64,000 nucleotides of DNA from Cryptomeria japonica (Eukaryota; Streptophyta; Pinopsida; Cupressales; Cupressaceae). The translations under genes were made by a program, and so were the position numbers. Within the stretch, counting starts at the first letter, position 1. The number at the start of each line of letters is the position of its first letter. The stretch spans positions 473,974,157 through 474,038,156 of the forward strand of contig NC_081412.1 of assembly GCF_030272615.1 (NCBI RefSeq), in the 5' to 3' direction. The notes beneath the pieces were generated by a model. That model had not been told where the DNA came from. It did not search any database and was given only the letters and a program-made list of their open reading frames with translations. This document shows, piece by piece, positions 21,600-35,129 of this stretch.

Positions 21600-22511
21600 A
21601 AAATGTTATTTTTATACAATTATGTTATATATAATAATCATGAAATTTATATATTTATTATTTTATTATTTAATTTTATATTTAATATAGAATAGTGTTT
21701 GCAAAGTATATATAGAAGATAAATATTCTAATTTTATATAAGATTAGGTACTTCATTTTAAAATATCTAGTGATCAATTTTCTTCTTTTTCATATTCACA
21801 CATCTTTATATATCTACATAATCTATTTGTTTATTGTTCACATGCTTTCACTTGTTCTCATACACATACTATATTTTATGATTTAACCCATTTTTTATTA
21901 TGGGATTAGTTTGTAGTCGTTAGTCATCCTTTCAATCTTAGACTCATCCCACCTAAATATACATATTTAGCTCAAGATTGGACCAGCTTCCCACCTTTAA
22001 TATTCCAACCTTGACTATGTACAAGCTAGCATGATAGATGCTAGGTGCTTCTATTGAAAGATATTTGATGCATTGAATTGAGAGATCTAATATTCAAGTA
22101 CATAATTTTAGGCTACTTACCTTATATACATATTCAAGTACATAAGTAAAAAAGCATTCACATTTGTATGTCTAAATTGGCTCTCTAATATAAATATAGT
22201 TTGGCATAACTGATCTACAATAATTTGCATGAATAAACATTATTAATTTTTATATTATTCAAATTATATAGCTTGATCTAAGTTATAGTTCCTATTGATC
22301 TAATGGAGATTCTGCAAAATATTTTTAAATACATTTTTAATTTAACAAATATTCAACAAAAATACCGGGAATAGGAAAGAGTGACTAAATAAATTTCATA
22401 GTAGAAAGTAACAAAATACATAGAGGAATTTTGTCAATGCAAGATAAGACGATGCTCAAGAATTAGTCCTAAAAAAATAGACTTCTCTCTACACAAAGCT
22501 TACACAAACTG
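21600..22511. other. AT-rich intergenic stretch
   Basis: Strongly AT-rich, with no coding-like frame or recognised element between the peptide gene and the LINE. Confidence 0.6.
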
Positions 22512-22929
22512 GTATTTTTTTTAATGAATAGTAGTCATTTTCATTAATAAACATAAAGTACAATATTCACAAGAAAGGTAGGGGGATACAATATCACCCC
22601 TCAGGAGTCAAACCAATAGTGCCTGGATAACCAAAAAACACAATAACTTGGGCTAATCCTAGAGAGAACAAAATATGAAACAACAACTTAAGTGCCTAAA
22701 GTAGTGGTTGAATGAGGTAGATCCCTGTCATCCTTAGGACCCCATACAAAAGTAGGGTCAGGGTTATCATCTAGAAGGGAACCACACTTCTTTGGTAGAA
22801 ACCTCCTCTTTTTCCCTGTCCATGTTCACTTGAGAGCAAAAGATTGCTAAAGAAAAATGTAGAAAGCCTTTACAAGAACCAGGCTATCTATTATTACCAC
22901 CAAAAGAAAGAAAACCATTGCAACACTAG

Positions 22930-23500
22930 AATCCAACCACTCACTAGCACCACCATCGACCGGGTCTGCATCCCCTAGCCTCACCTAGAGGTAAACCCCA
23001 ACATGACAAAGAGGTATAGAACCACCTATTGAAATAATTGCCACCACCAAATTGACAACATGGAGCTTGAGACTGTAGGGTTTGAGAATGATAAGAAAAA
23101 GAGCTCTACATCCACATCGATAGCCATAGAGAAAAGACTGATCACAGAAGGCTAAGGAACTAGAAGAGGTATCAACATAAGTTTCTTGAAGCACTCTAAC
23201 AATTGTACCAAGGAAATTTCCCTAATGAATTAGAAGGATCTAAAGGTGGGCCACCTACAACACAACCTTGTTGGCTTGCATTTGAATTTGTAGCATACCA
23301 TTATTACATATACAAGTTTTAGTAAAAAGAAAGACATAAATACCAATAGAGCTAAGAGAAAACAAAACAACATTTCTATCTTTCCAAATTGTGAAGAGGA
23401 TTTCCACATTGAAAGCATTGCCAAATTTAGACAAATTTGAAAGAGATGTGAGGTGAATCCCGCCAAAAGGGACATATGCCAAGAAAAAGACTATGGTCAA
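22930..23500 (-). pseudogene. LINE C-terminal region (zinc-binding-like), decayed
   Basis: Overlapping minus-strand frames contain TIWKDRNVVLF, which recalls the 'W..WK.RN..VF' block of the plant LINE tail after the RT zinc-binding domain, followed by a hydrophobic stretch. The cysteines are not clearly readable. Confidence 0.45.
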
Positions 23501-24749
23501 AAAGGTAAAATACTAAAAAATAACATGAATCCAATTCCACAAATTCTAAGCATGGTGGAAACTATGAATGAAAGTTTTAGGTTGACCATAGAAACTGTAA
23601 CAAAAATCTTGAATACCCATATGCCTTAGACAAGAACCTAGAGGCAAGCCTTAGAAAAGAATACAACAAGCAAAATGAGCAAGTTTTCTTTCAAAGATAA
23701 TAGACCAAATATTGCAGAATCTACAAATCCAAACCATCTAGGAGGATTGTAGATGCTATCAAAAATTTAAAGTTGGCAACATAGGTAGATGTGGAGGGAG
23801 CCAACGATATTCTGTTTGGGGTTTGTAATTGCAAAAGATGGTATTGGAAAACAAATGCCAATCTTTCTACCAAGGTTTTATAGAATAAATACTCAGCTTA
23901 TGTAGCATATTAAGAGGTAGAATAGATATGCAAGAGTCAAATGCCTATTGATCTGGTTGGCCAAGCTGTAATTGGGATTGCATATCTTCTTGTGAGTGAA
24001 GATGCATAGTAGTTCTAGAAAAGAAATCCCAAGGAGTATGAATGTTGTGCTTAAGAAAGCATATCTAGCATGAACTCCAGGCACCTAGGCTAGGGGAGCC
24101 CCTAAATTTGAATGAGTGAAGACCACCAAATGTTATGCTAGTTGAATGAGAGAACATCTCTAAAACCATATCCATCTTAGCAAATCCAAGGTTTGATAAC
24201 TTCCCAAGCATGCAAATTATTTTGGCCATAAATGTGCATGTTATTAGAACATTATCCTTCATAGTGAGAAGGGTTTGAAGGACAATTCCCTTCTAAGAAG
24301 GTCTACTAATATGGAACCCTAAAGAAATGCAATGTTGGAGAAGGATTTTATAGGCTTCATGACTAGAGATGGACCATATGAACCATTTGATACATAATTC
24401 AAGACCTTGCTTCTGAAAACAATAAGAAAAACTCCATTGAACTCTTGCGAGAGGCAACAAAACTCATAGGCTGCTTTGTGAAACCATGGTAATTAGCTAA
24501 AGAAACCCATAATAAATCACTAAGAATCTTTGCAATATTCCTATAGGAAGATTTGAAGGGAGCCCAACAAGAATAGCTGTAAACATGAGTGGCTACCAAA
24601 ATCTTTGAGAAAATCTAAACTTCAAAGCTAAAGAAAATAGTTTGGTGATCCATTAAGCCAGCTTCTTCTCTATTCTAGTGGGGATCACATTCTAGAGATC
24701 CAAAAAATATCCTTAGAAGGAAAAAGGAATTCCCAAAAATCAAAAGATT

Positions 24750-26020
24750 TCACCATGACCTATCCACTTGCATCCATACTAGAGCATCCACTATGCGGCT
24801 AGAAGGAAAGATTTCCAATAACACTAAGTTTTGTGCCATTGAATTGCCAACCCACAAGATAAACAAAAGTGTCAAGGCATTGGAGAGCCTCTTGAAAATT
24901 ATATTCATATTCAATGAGAGAGAGAAAAGAATCATCCACAAAGTGGCCATTGAAAAGATAGGAAGGTGACTTAGGTAGATAAATGCTCATAACCCACCCA
25001 ATGAAAATGGCATTGGCAAGAAAATACCCAAATCCCTTAGCAACTAGCACATACAAGGAAGGAGAAAGAGAGAAAATCTGGAAAATAGATCTAAATAACC
25101 CAAAACTTGAGAAATGGTGACCATTAATGACGATGCAAGTAGAAGAATCCCCAAAAATAATCTCCATAAGATGGATAAACCGAGGGCCAAAACCAATATC
25201 TCCCAACATGGAGAGAATGAAATGCCATTCAATCCGACCACAAGATTTAGAAAAGTTGATCTTAACAAATATGGAATTCTTCTTAGACTAACAAGCCCAC
25301 TCTATTCCTTCCTTTATAATAATGATATTTTCTAGAATAAAACTAGATCCGATAAAGCCAATCTACTCAAGGTGAACAATCTATGAGAGGATGATGAATT
25401 TTCAATGCTAGGGCCTTACACTGAGTAGGGTAATAGGCCGCCATTTACAAAAGTGTTCAAGGTCCTAGCTTTAGGTATGAACATAATGTTTCCTTCACTA
25501 ATTAACCAGCCAATGGTTGAGAATGAAATCTTTCCAAAAAGGCCTTATGCAAATCAAGTCCCACACAAGGTCAAAGAGCTTTGTAAAATTCACAAGGAAA
25601 GCCATCACACCAAGCAGCCTTGTCATCAACCATGGAGAAGGAAGATTCCTTAAAAGTCCTTAATGGTTATTAATGTATCATATAAAACCTTTTGGGCTTC
25701 AAAAAGACAAAAGGGGACAACATTGAAGCATTCCTATAGAGCCCTATCTCACTTAGGTGAGGCATCTTAAGTAGTAAACACCTTCTTATAGTGGAAAAAA
25801 AATGCCTAAAGAATGTTTGATAGCTCATAAAGTACTGTTTGTCCTTTCTTAATTTTCTTGATGTCATGGAAGGAGTGACATGCACGAAGACCCAAGAAAA
25901 ATTACTTGGAAGCATGATCTCCAACCTTAAGTCATTGAAACCAAGACTTAATTTGGGCTCCTCGAGCAACAAGGCTATCAACAATTTGTTTCTAATGGAA
26001 AAGATGCATAACCCTATCTT
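24750..26020 (-). pseudogene. LINE reverse transcriptase, decayed
   Basis: The longest surviving piece (25209-24799) encodes MLGDIGFGPRFIHLMEIIFG, then SLSPSLYVLVAKGFGYFL, then NGHFVDDSFLSL. The FVDD box is the RT catalytic box, and the Pro-Leu-Ser-Pro-x-Leu-type segment before it is typical of LINE RTs. In the conserved RxGDPLSP-like segment the frame reads IFSLSPS, so residues there have changed. Upstream pieces in other frames (EGNIMFIPKARTLNTF near 25470; VGDHASK and RACHSFHDIKKIKKGQ near 25850-25950) are the usual RT N-terminal blocks. At least four frameshifts. Confidence 0.75.
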
Positions 26021-26225
26021 GTAGGTTGGGAGAGAAAGGATTGGTTACAAGAGCCTCTATGTCATGGAAAAGATCTAGGGTGGTAGCCTCATATGACTAT
26101 CAATGATACATGGCCAACTGTTTGCCATAAATCTAGAGAAAATGAGTCATTCTCTGAATAGCATCCTTCCACCAAGCAATCCACCTAGCTTGCTAAGTAG
26201 GTATACTCTTTAAATTTTAAACCCA

Positions 26226-26500
26226 CTAAATGTAGGCCATTGTGGGTTGGTGACTCAGTAGATAATTATTTTTAAAAAAATGATTTTTGGATGGTCGCAC
26301 ACAACCCACTTGCCATTGAATGTTGAACTTGATGGGATAGTGGTCTGATAGGGTAACCTCTAGGGGAGGTAAAATTGGGAGATCAGGATAGTCCCCAAAA
26401 GAGAATAAAGGTTGTTTCATTATCATAGCACAATCAAACTATTTAAAAACTATATCACTACCGGCTCAAAAATTACTCCATGTATTCCAAACGCCTTGGG
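26226..26500 (-). pseudogene. LINE endonuclease C-terminal remnant
   Basis: The frame 26426-26226 encodes PPLEVTLSDHYPIKFNIQW. SDH is the terminal catalytic motif of APE-type LINE endonucleases. The rest of the endonuclease and ORF1 are missing. Confidence 0.65.
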
Positions 26501-26520
26501 AACAACGGTAGTCTATGTTG

Positions 26521-29137
26521 AGATAAAAAAAACTCCAATTTATTATGCATAGTAATTATAAGCTAATCACTAGTTTAATATTAATTATTCTTGATCTCAA
26601 CACATCAAGATAAGTACGTCTATTTTCTATTTATATTTAAACTAACAAGTTTAGTTTATCCACAATTTAAACTTATATTATTAGTGATAATTAATTATAT
26701 TAATGTAGATGCATTTGTATTAACTTAGATTAGCCCAAATAATAATTTTTTCTCTCACAATTATGGTCCACTCATGGCTTAATTTGTACTATGTATACCC
26801 ATGTCATTCTCCATTTACTTTTATAATCCTATTAACACAATTTCCTAATAGTAATAATATATTAAAAAAATAAAATATTATTGCATATGCTTTAGTTCAT
26901 TGTAAAATTCAAAAGAATACTAAATTAGTTAAATATAAATTCTTTACACCTATATGGGACACAAAAAAAAAAAAAACCATAAACATTTAAATAAAATATG
27001 TATGGGCTATAAAAATGCATATGAGATGTGACATGACTATGTTAATGGTTGTATGCATCCCTTAGAAAATGCATGCTATTTAATAAATTCTTAAAATCTC
27101 TCTATCAGAATTGGAAAAAAGTTTAATATTTTTGTATTAAGATAAGTAGATTTTTTTGCATTCCTCGAACCCTATTACAAAGTAGGATGGTTATTAATTA
27201 GGTAACTAGATGAAACTAGGGAAGGAATAGAGTAAATCCAAACCAAGTGGGTAGAAAAGGTGTAATAAGACAAAAATTAGACAATAGAACAAGACAAAAT
27301 AATAGATCAAATGTTTCTTCAAAATCAGAGTTGGGGGCCAAACATAGGCCCAAACGGAACAATCTACAAACAATAGTCTAAGAAGAATCATCTATTCCCA
27401 TAAAACATTTTGGATCAGGGGAGGAGGCACCTTTCAAGGAAATAGATGAACCTCCAAAATAAGTAGTTATATTTATTAAAAAGGAATTTTGCAATACAAA
27501 GACAGAGATTCAAGAACCACCAAAGGAATAGGGCAAAAATCTAAATTACTAGGCAAGGAAAAAAATGAAAAAAAGTTAAATTTTTCAACAAAGGGTTGGT
27601 CTAACATTTAAGTTTCTCAAATTAACCTTTTATAAAAATTAAATTGATTTCAAACTTATTACTCATCAAGTTTACAAGTTTTAGATTGAACTTGTAAGAG
27701 ATCACCATAAAAACATCAATCTACTTCTAGGCTTTCTAAACATATTAATTTTACTTGATTTAAATAAATTAAGATATATAAAACCTTAATATTTCATAAA
27801 TAGGTATATATAGAATGATGTTTTAATATTACCTAGATATACAAGCATAGATTTTTCTTTGTCTATTTATCTAAATTAAAGAAACCTAGGATTTCTTTGC
27901 TCTGCACTCTATTCTATACATATTATAGAATCTCATGTTTTTAGATACATTTGTGAATGTTATTTGACATAAATATTTAGTAATAATATTTATAAGTCAC
28001 ACTTCAAAAAAATCCTAATAAATATATTATAAAAAGTGTGTGCGACTATGCGTGTGTTTGTGTTTGTATGTGTATGTGTGTTATTGGCCTTATCAATCCT
28101 TCTATTAATTGATTGTCAAAAATACTTAATATAAAGAATGTTGGTCTACATACTAGATGTTATATTATATTTTATTAATAAAATATATAGCATATGTATG
28201 TGACATTTTTCCCAATTTTATTAATAATAGGCATTTAAAAAATATTTAGTAGTTTCAAAATTATATCTAGAGTGTTGTAACTCTTGTTCTTTTACCATAT
28301 TCAAAATTTTAGTGTGCAATTTGTATTATGTGATGATGTCCAATTTTTAGTGATTTTAGAAAAATAAGTTGTTACATTTTACTGATGTTATTTTCTCCAT
28401 TTTCATGCACATATTAGATATTTTGTTCTTTGCAATGAGGAAGATTCATATGATTTTTAATGATATTGTTTTTTTGATGAGACAATATCAACTGGATTAC
28501 AAGAGATATTGTGTGATATAAAATCTAATTTCTCATTAGTTATAGTATCACATTTAACAATATTCTTTAATGTGTAAAGTATATATAGGGATGAGTTAAG
28601 AATGAAGACAATTTCATAGGTCAAAAAAGATATACACTTAGATATTTTAGTGAGATAATGAACACGTTGTTGGTATTTCTATGTAATTCATTGATGTTAT
28701 TTTTGTTTAAGAACATTGAGACAATGGCCAATGAATACAAACTTACATTTAACATCAACTTTGTCTATACTTTAACCTTTGAAAACCCTAGGTAGGTTCT
28801 CCTAATCGTTTCAAATAAGATTTTTGTATTATGAATAGAAAATAATTTGTAGTAGATGAATTCTCACATATATTTGAAAAGGTTTATAAAATGAAACATG
28901 AAAACATCAATTATACTTGTGAAATTTTAAACATGATATGAGAAGGTAAAACAATTTTTAGATAATTTACAATTATGTTGTTATTTTTAATTTTTAAATA
29001 TTTTTTGGGTTTTAGGAAAAATATCTCAATCAGATCGGTTCCCTTTTGGGCTATAGATTTTCAAAATCATGTAAACATTTCCATCTATAAATTTAATATC
29101 TTTCAATGATTAATAAAAAAAATTTAACACATGTTAT
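26521..29137. other. AT-rich stretch, no gene seen
   Basis: About 2.6 kb of strongly AT-rich sequence with no convincing coding frame. A TG-rich microsatellite-like patch lies at 28035-28082. The segment 27430-27600 is purine-rich. No terminal repeats were recognised. Confidence 0.5.
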
Positions 29138-30626
29138 TGTGAGGATCCGGATATTATTGAGAGGGGGGGAGGTGAACTAGTAATAACAATAGACTGCAAT
29201 CTTTCACTAATTTGCAAATACTTCTCAAAAACAGTTTATAACTAGTACCGGTATGTACTCAATCAATCACTTAAAGCAGATTTACCAAACTACGCATTCA
29301 TGTGTTTCATCAACATGTAAGAAATGAAATGATATCAAATCAACACATAAATAAATAAACCACCATATGAACACTAGGATTTTTCACATGGAAACCCAAA
29401 TGGGAGAAACCACCGTGGGAATTGGTACCCACAAAATTTGCACTCTTTCGGAATGCACCCGGTTAAGAGAAGACCTGTTAGGAGTCACCTAGTGAAGCGA
29501 TTTTAACCTTAGCCCTGTTAGGAGTAACCTTGATAAAGAATTTAAACCCAATTTAATGAGCCACTGGGTGAAGGGATTTACAAGATCAGGCCTATTAGGA
29601 CCTACCTAGTTAAGGGATTTTAATACTGTTGCAACTGTTAGGGAACAATAGGTGAATGATTCGATCAATGCACTCTCTGCTTGCTAGTACAAATCTATTT
29701 TAGCTCCAATCTGCTTTACTTATGCAGAAATCTCAATCCAGTTTGACACACTCTTCTTCTTTGACAATCGACACAAAAAACCTTTTCAAACTAGACCTAA
29801 ATACACTTTTCAATCAGGTCAGTTACATAAACCTAATTTACAATGAGTATACATCATAGATCATATCAGATCATTACAAATCATTACATTTAATCATATA
29901 GATCATTACAAATCATTACATTTAATCATATAGATCATTACAACAAATTTCAAGATAATTATAGCTGATGAATGATCATAACACATCATCGCACATTGAT
30001 CTGGTAAGCTTTCAAACCCGTATTACATTCTTCTAAGCACTTCACTGTTTCCCAAGAAATTCGATCCTTGTACACACTAAAACAACATCTTATCACTTCA
30101 CACGGATTATGACACGTCACCACTAAGTTAAGAACATGAAAAGATTCATCGCCAAACCATAAAACATCACCGGTTAAAGATCTTGTTACCGGTTCTCAAA
30201 CCCTACACTGAATATACAACAATCAATTATAGACATGACTTTGGGTTCTCCAAACATGATGAGGTTCCTATCATAGACTCATTATAATGTCATAATCATA
30301 CAATCCAAACTACAAAATCTAACTCAACACAGATCTCTATCGCAACCATCTCCTTCTCTGTTCCTGCTTATCAGTTGAGTGCTACTTAGCAGTTTTGTTG
30401 TCCAACTCATTTCATTACCGGTTAGGCTAAACTGATAGACTTAGATAACTCATATGACATACCAAACATAAATAAAAATGGTTACCATCAATGACAACAC
30501 AAATAACTAATCATAAAGCATCACATCACAATTATATCATCACCAATAGTCCATCAATCTCATCATATCAACATCATCCTTTACTGGTTTATCATCATCT
30601 CCATCAGTTATGCCAACATGCCAACA
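29138..30626 (-). repeat. Probable solo LTR, minus orientation
   Basis: On the minus strand it starts TGTTGGCATGTTGGCATAAC (plus 30626) and ends in a C-rich run, CTCTCAATAATATCC and TCCTCACA (plus 29138). This start and end match the design of element A's LTR (TGTTGG start, C-run then CTCTC/CTTAG near the end). Inside are repeated CTGTTAGGAGT-CACCT phrases (29475-29600) and 2.3 tandem copies of a 32 bp unit, GATCATTACAAATCATTACA..., at 29868-29952. No PBS, PPT or coding sequence flanks it, so LTR-LTR recombination probably removed the interior. If the ends are set at 29140 and 30629, the flanks TATTG and TATAG agree at four of five bases. Confidence 0.65.
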
Positions 30627-30629
30627 ACA

Positions 30630-31445
30630 TATAGTATTGAAAATGGTAACATATTTCTACTTAATAATCCCTTTAACAACATTATTCTTTACATTTTAAT
30701 GAAATATATTACTGAAGTCATTGAATAGAAATTATCAATAGAAATCTTCATTAGAATAAATTTTCAAAGATGAACTCAATATTCCTTTACTATTTTATTA
30801 TATTCATATTATTTTTTAGTAAAATACAAATTTCTATGATAACATTTTTATTTATAAACCTTATAAATCATATCCTATAATTTGATATCGACTCAAATAC
30901 CCACCCATTATTATAAGTACCATAATCCTTTACAATGAGGCTCATATCTATTTAAATAGATCAAGAGAGAAAATAAATTTGTGAGCCAAGTCACATATGT
31001 GACATCCTACATTTGACAATCAAAAATCTTGTTGAGATAAAAAATATACAACTACTCAATATAAGATATTTCCCATTTACAACTTTTATGCAAAACATTG
31101 TACAATCCATTGGACAAAAAAATGAATCTAAATTTTCTAGTTGTGGAAAAATTCAATACTACTACATAAAACAATTAAGCTCAATGTTCTAAATTATTGG
31201 TCACTAATACTATAACTAGAATAAGGATGATTCAAAGTGACCTAGCTTGGTAACTATTTATGTAAATAATAAATAAATTATTTGATTATGTTGATATTTT
31301 TTCTTATAATTTTATTATTATTGTTATTTATATATAAAAAAAGATGATCTAAACTAGCTAATAATTTTATTAAAGTCAAATGAAAATTGCGCTTTCTTCC
31401 AAAAAGAGTTGGTAGCACGTGTGAATTTTATCTTCCATAAGGTGC
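30630..31445. other. AT-rich stretch, no gene seen
   Basis: No coding frame or repeat recognised between the probable solo LTR and the outer Copia element. Confidence 0.5.
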
Positions 31446-32005
31446 TATTAGCTTGGTATTATCCATAACTATACACAACAAGTTAGCACCAAATAAAAAT
31501 TGTAGTGAAAAATTAGAGAAATCAAATATAAAAATAACACTCAAAATTTTGGACAACTATCCTTGGAAAAACCCCAAGTTGGGGAAAACTAGTTTTCAAA
31601 TTTGAGGTATATTATTAATATGTTTAGCAAACTACTATTGATGAATTGTTACAATCATTTTACTAATACCGAGAATACATAAAGTCTCCTCTCTACCACT
31701 TGTTGAACTTCTAACAAACATTTGTGAAACCTCCCTCTGTAACTTAGAAGCTAGAGAAGTTTCTCCTCCTTACCCTACTAAAAAAATCTCCTTTGTCTCA
31801 CTGAAAAATCAACTAATTCCTATCAATCTCTCCCTTTCAATGTGGCTCAAGGATCCCCTACATATAAATTCTCATTCAAAAACTGAAGGGCCACTGAGTG
31901 AAAGGGCTTGGAATCCCAATAAGTGTCAGTTCAAATTCCTTTGTGTTCCTAGACCTCACAACACCTCTCAAGGCTGGAACACTTGATGAGCTATCTAATT
32001 TAACA
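31446..32005 (-). repeat. 3' LTR of the outer Copia element
   Basis: Matches 59821-60378 along its length (for example ATTTTGGACAACTATCCTTG, TTTGAGGTATATTATTAAT, CACCTCTCAAGGCTGGAACA), at roughly 85 percent by eye. On the minus strand it starts TGTTAAATTAGATAG and is preceded by the purine tract AAGAGGGAG (plus 32006-32014), as expected of a 3' LTR. Confidence 0.85.
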
Positions 32006-32049
32006 CTCCCTCTTAGTGAGGAAAGTGTTCTCCACAACACCCAACTTAT

Positions 32050-33424
32050 CCTTGGAGAAAACAAATTTTCCTTTATTCAAGGCCTTTGTTATAATGTCTG
32101 CCACTTGTTGATATGTAGGCATGTACTGTAATCGAAATAATCCATGTTGTACATAATCTCTGATGAAATGCTATTTGATGTCGGTATGTTTAGACCAATC
32201 ATGAAATATTGGAATGTCAGATAGTTTGATGCAACTTTGTTTATCACAGTGAATAATGGTCGACTCCATCTTCTGACCAAATAGAGCCACTAATAGCTTT
32301 TGAAGCCATATGGCCTCACATGTAACCATGATTGTTGCCATGTTTTACTTCTTCAAAGCTTAATGCAACTAACTTCTACTTCCTGTTGAAGCAAGAGATA
32401 ACCCCTCATCCAATGCTAAAGAAACACCCTAAAGTGCCTTTTCGGTCTTTTGCATTACCAACCCAGTTTGCATTAGTGTAGCCAATCAACTTGACACTAT
32501 CACTCTGAGTATATTTCAACCCATACTCAATTGTACCTTGTAGATATCACAACACATGTTTTTCTATTATCTAATGCACTAACTTAGGTTCCACCATGAA
32601 TTGACTAAGAGTGCTAATTATAGAACAAATGTTTGAACTTGTGTTAACTAAATATATGAGAGATCCAATAAGTTGTCTATATAAGGTGGGGTCTACAACC
32701 TTCTCCTTTGACGCTTCAATATTCCTCCAATTGGTTATCATAGGTGTAGACATGGGTCTAAAGTCCATCATCTTGAATTTTTTTAAGATCTCCAATACAT
32801 ATCTCCTTTGATAAAGGAATATTTCCTCGTTTGTTTGCCACACCTCGAGTCTTAGAAAATAGTGCATCAACCCCAAGTCTTTCATTTCAAACTTTTCTAT
32901 TAATTTCCTCTTGCAATTACCTATGAGGCCTGGTGATCTAGTTAAAAATAGATTATCCACATACAAAATGAGAATGAGTGCTTTGCCTCCAACCATATTA
33001 TAGTATAGATTCAAATCTACCTCACTCTTCACAAAGCCCATCTTCTACAAGTAATTGTCAATCTGACTATACCAGGGTTTGGGAGCCTATTTTAGTTCGT
33101 ATATCTATCTCTTTAATATGCATAGATGATTTTCCCTCCCATATGTCTCAAAACCCTCTGGCTGTTCAATGTACACCACGTCTTTAATGATTCCATTTAG
33201 GAACATTTTCTTGACATCCATTTGATGAATCTGCCATCCCATCTCTGCTACAAGTGAGATCACAGATTTAATGGACATATACCTAGCTACTAGAGAAAAC
33301 GTTTCCTCATAATCTATTCCCTCTTTCTGAGAGAGCCCCTTGGCCACAAATCTAGCTTTGAATTTGTCAATGCTTCCATCTAGAGCATTCTTGATCTTAT
33401 AGATCCAACATGAACCAATCATTG
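32050..33424 (-). pseudogene. Copia reverse transcriptase and RNase H, 3' half of the outer element
   Basis: The minus-strand frame 33422-33105 encodes KARFVAKGLSQKEGIDYEET and IHQMDVKKMFLNG, the RT fingers and palm. The frame 33041-32571 encodes ILILYVDNLFLT (the catalytic YVDD box changed to YVDN), DLGLMHYFLRLEV and the start of the RNase H linker (DPTLYRQLIGSLIYL). RNase H remnants (ADWVGNAKDRKGTLGCF near 32460) follow in broken frames. The loss of the second Asp in YVDD would by itself inactivate the RT. N-terminally the RT is cut exactly at the element C insertion. Confidence 0.85.
33420..33424 (+). repeat. Target duplication of element C, left copy (CATTG)
   Basis: CATTG immediately before TGTTGGTCTC, identical to 57131-57135. 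Confidence 0.85.
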
Positions 33425-35055
33425 TGTTGGTCTCTTTATTATTGTCCTTGATGTCGGCTCGTGGTGGTCGAGATTACTAGTTGGATTGTTGACTTCTTAA
33501 TTTTTGTGCAGCTCTTTACATAGTGGCTACTTGCTCATGAGGATACTTGATAGTAACACTTGTCAATTATTATTTTTTTTTGTAAGTGTTGAATTATCCC
33601 ACTTGGCAAATGGTGTCCACAAGAGTTACTTGATTAAATGCATATCCTTCGGCACGTGGGTAGCTTTTACTATGGGCACTTGATATTATTCAGATTTCAA
33701 ATGTCATTGTTATTTATTTTGGGGCTTGTATATCATGTTTTTAGATTTCTTTCGAAAGCATTTTTTCAAACCATAGCCACCATGTATGCTTTTTGTAACC
33801 TCTATCAGATAATTGTTTCAAATGTTGCAGTTCGTTTGGTTTATCACAACATCATGAACAAGAAAGTGATAACGTCTAGCAGAAATTGGTTATTGTCATC
33901 ATTCACAGAAGGTGGACTTCAAGAAAAAGATACAAACAGGTTTTTTAGTTTCTTTTTTGACTTTTTGTTGGCATAGTCAGGTATTTTTTCAAGCAAATAC
34001 AAAAGATTCAGTTTAATGGAAAATGGAAAATAAAAGGGTTTTCTTTTAACAGTCGGTTGAAAAAGTAGTTTAATAATATCTCTTGAGTTACGAGCATTTA
34101 ATTTTTATGAAGAAAGTTATTTTTATTGGTTTTAATATTAAAATCAGATGCATATATATATTTTCAAAGGTATGAAAGCAGTGTGTGTGAAAAAGAAAAA
34201 AAGATCATTGATTCATTACTTAGCTACTCTGTCTTAAGTGTCTAGAGCATCGAATGTTGAAAACAGAGTAAGAAGTTTTCTTTTTAAAAGAAGTTATAAG
34301 GGAATGTTTTTGTCATTCTGCTATATTATGTTAAATCAATTTCGGGTTGACAAAATATGTATTGAAATAAGTTTTCATAGACTATTCTTGTAAGTTGCTA
34401 TCAATCATGATTTTGGAACTACAAATACAATGCAATTGTAGGGTCAGTGTTGAGAGCAATTTTTCATAGGTTCTTAAATTGTAAGATGTTGAGTCCAGAC
34501 TCCATCAAAACACTTCACTATTGAATTTGTTCTTAAACTGTTGTTGTTATTTTGAGGTGTTGAGCAGAGACTCCACCATTGTGATAAGTTAGATTTTTGA
34601 GATGAAATAAAGTTGACAGGTTATGAGTGGTTTTTATACCCCATGAGGGTTTTCAACTCATGAAATTTGTGTCTTGTGAAATGTTTTGAAAATCTTGTCA
34701 TCTTTCATATTTGTTCATTAGGTCAAGCTCTGATATTTATGTCATTCATTATATGCAAATTTGTGTTTGTAAATCTGTAGTATCACATGCATGTGAAGTT
34801 GTTTTAGTTCATCTTATAGTTGCAGTAAAAGATGTGTCTCATAGAAGCATATGAAGATTGTTTAGTCAATATATCCTAATCTTTCGTCTTATATCTTGTA
34901 AGGATTGAATATCTTTGATCAACAGTTCTTGTTTCTCTTTTAAAGCAAGTTGTATTGTGTTAAAAAGGTCTATCAATTTGTTCAGAGGTTTTACTTGTTG
35001 AATTTTATTACACTCTTATTCACCCCCCCCTCTTAGAGTGAAACCAATTCCAACA
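33425..35055 (+). repeat. 5' LTR of element C
   Basis: Begins TGTTGGTCTC at the CATTG duplication and ends CCAATTCCAACA just before the primer site. Near the end is TTATTCACCCCCCCCTCTTAG, the same C-run signature as in element A's LTR. Its full-length partner is missing from the 3' side. Confidence 0.75.
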
Positions 35056-35057
35056 AG

Positions 35058-35070
35058 TGGTATCAAAGCT
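35058..35070 (+). promoter_or_regulatory. Primer-binding site of element C
   Basis: TGGTATCAAAGCT, one base off the initiator tRNA-Met complement TGGTATCAGAGCT, two bases after the LTR. Confidence 0.85.
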
Positions 35071-35129
35071 TAGGGTCCCGCATTTCTTAGTCTTCCTAGG
35101 ATAGATCCTTGTCTTCAAAGTTTTCTATT

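Larger units (their letters stand above)
22512..26520 (-). mobile_element. 5'-truncated LINE (L1-like non-LTR retrotransposon)
   Basis: Read on the minus strand. It starts about 26520 inside the endonuclease domain, passes through RT and a zinc-binding tail, and ends in an A run (T run at about 22512-22521 on the plus strand) after TTAATGAAAATGACTACTATT. The order endonuclease then RT, the absence of LTRs and the 3' A tail define a LINE. 5' truncation is the usual result of incomplete target-primed reverse transcription. Many stops and frameshifts show it is old. Target duplications were not found by eye. Confidence 0.8.

Noticed and set aside
28035-28082. TG-rich patch as a telomere-like or regulatory repeat
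   Set aside because: It is a short imperfect GTGTGT microsatellite without plant telomere units (TTTAGGG).
29868-29952. CRISPR-like array of regularly spaced repeats
   Set aside because: Only 2.3 contiguous copies of a 32 bp unit without unique spacers, inside a plant LTR.
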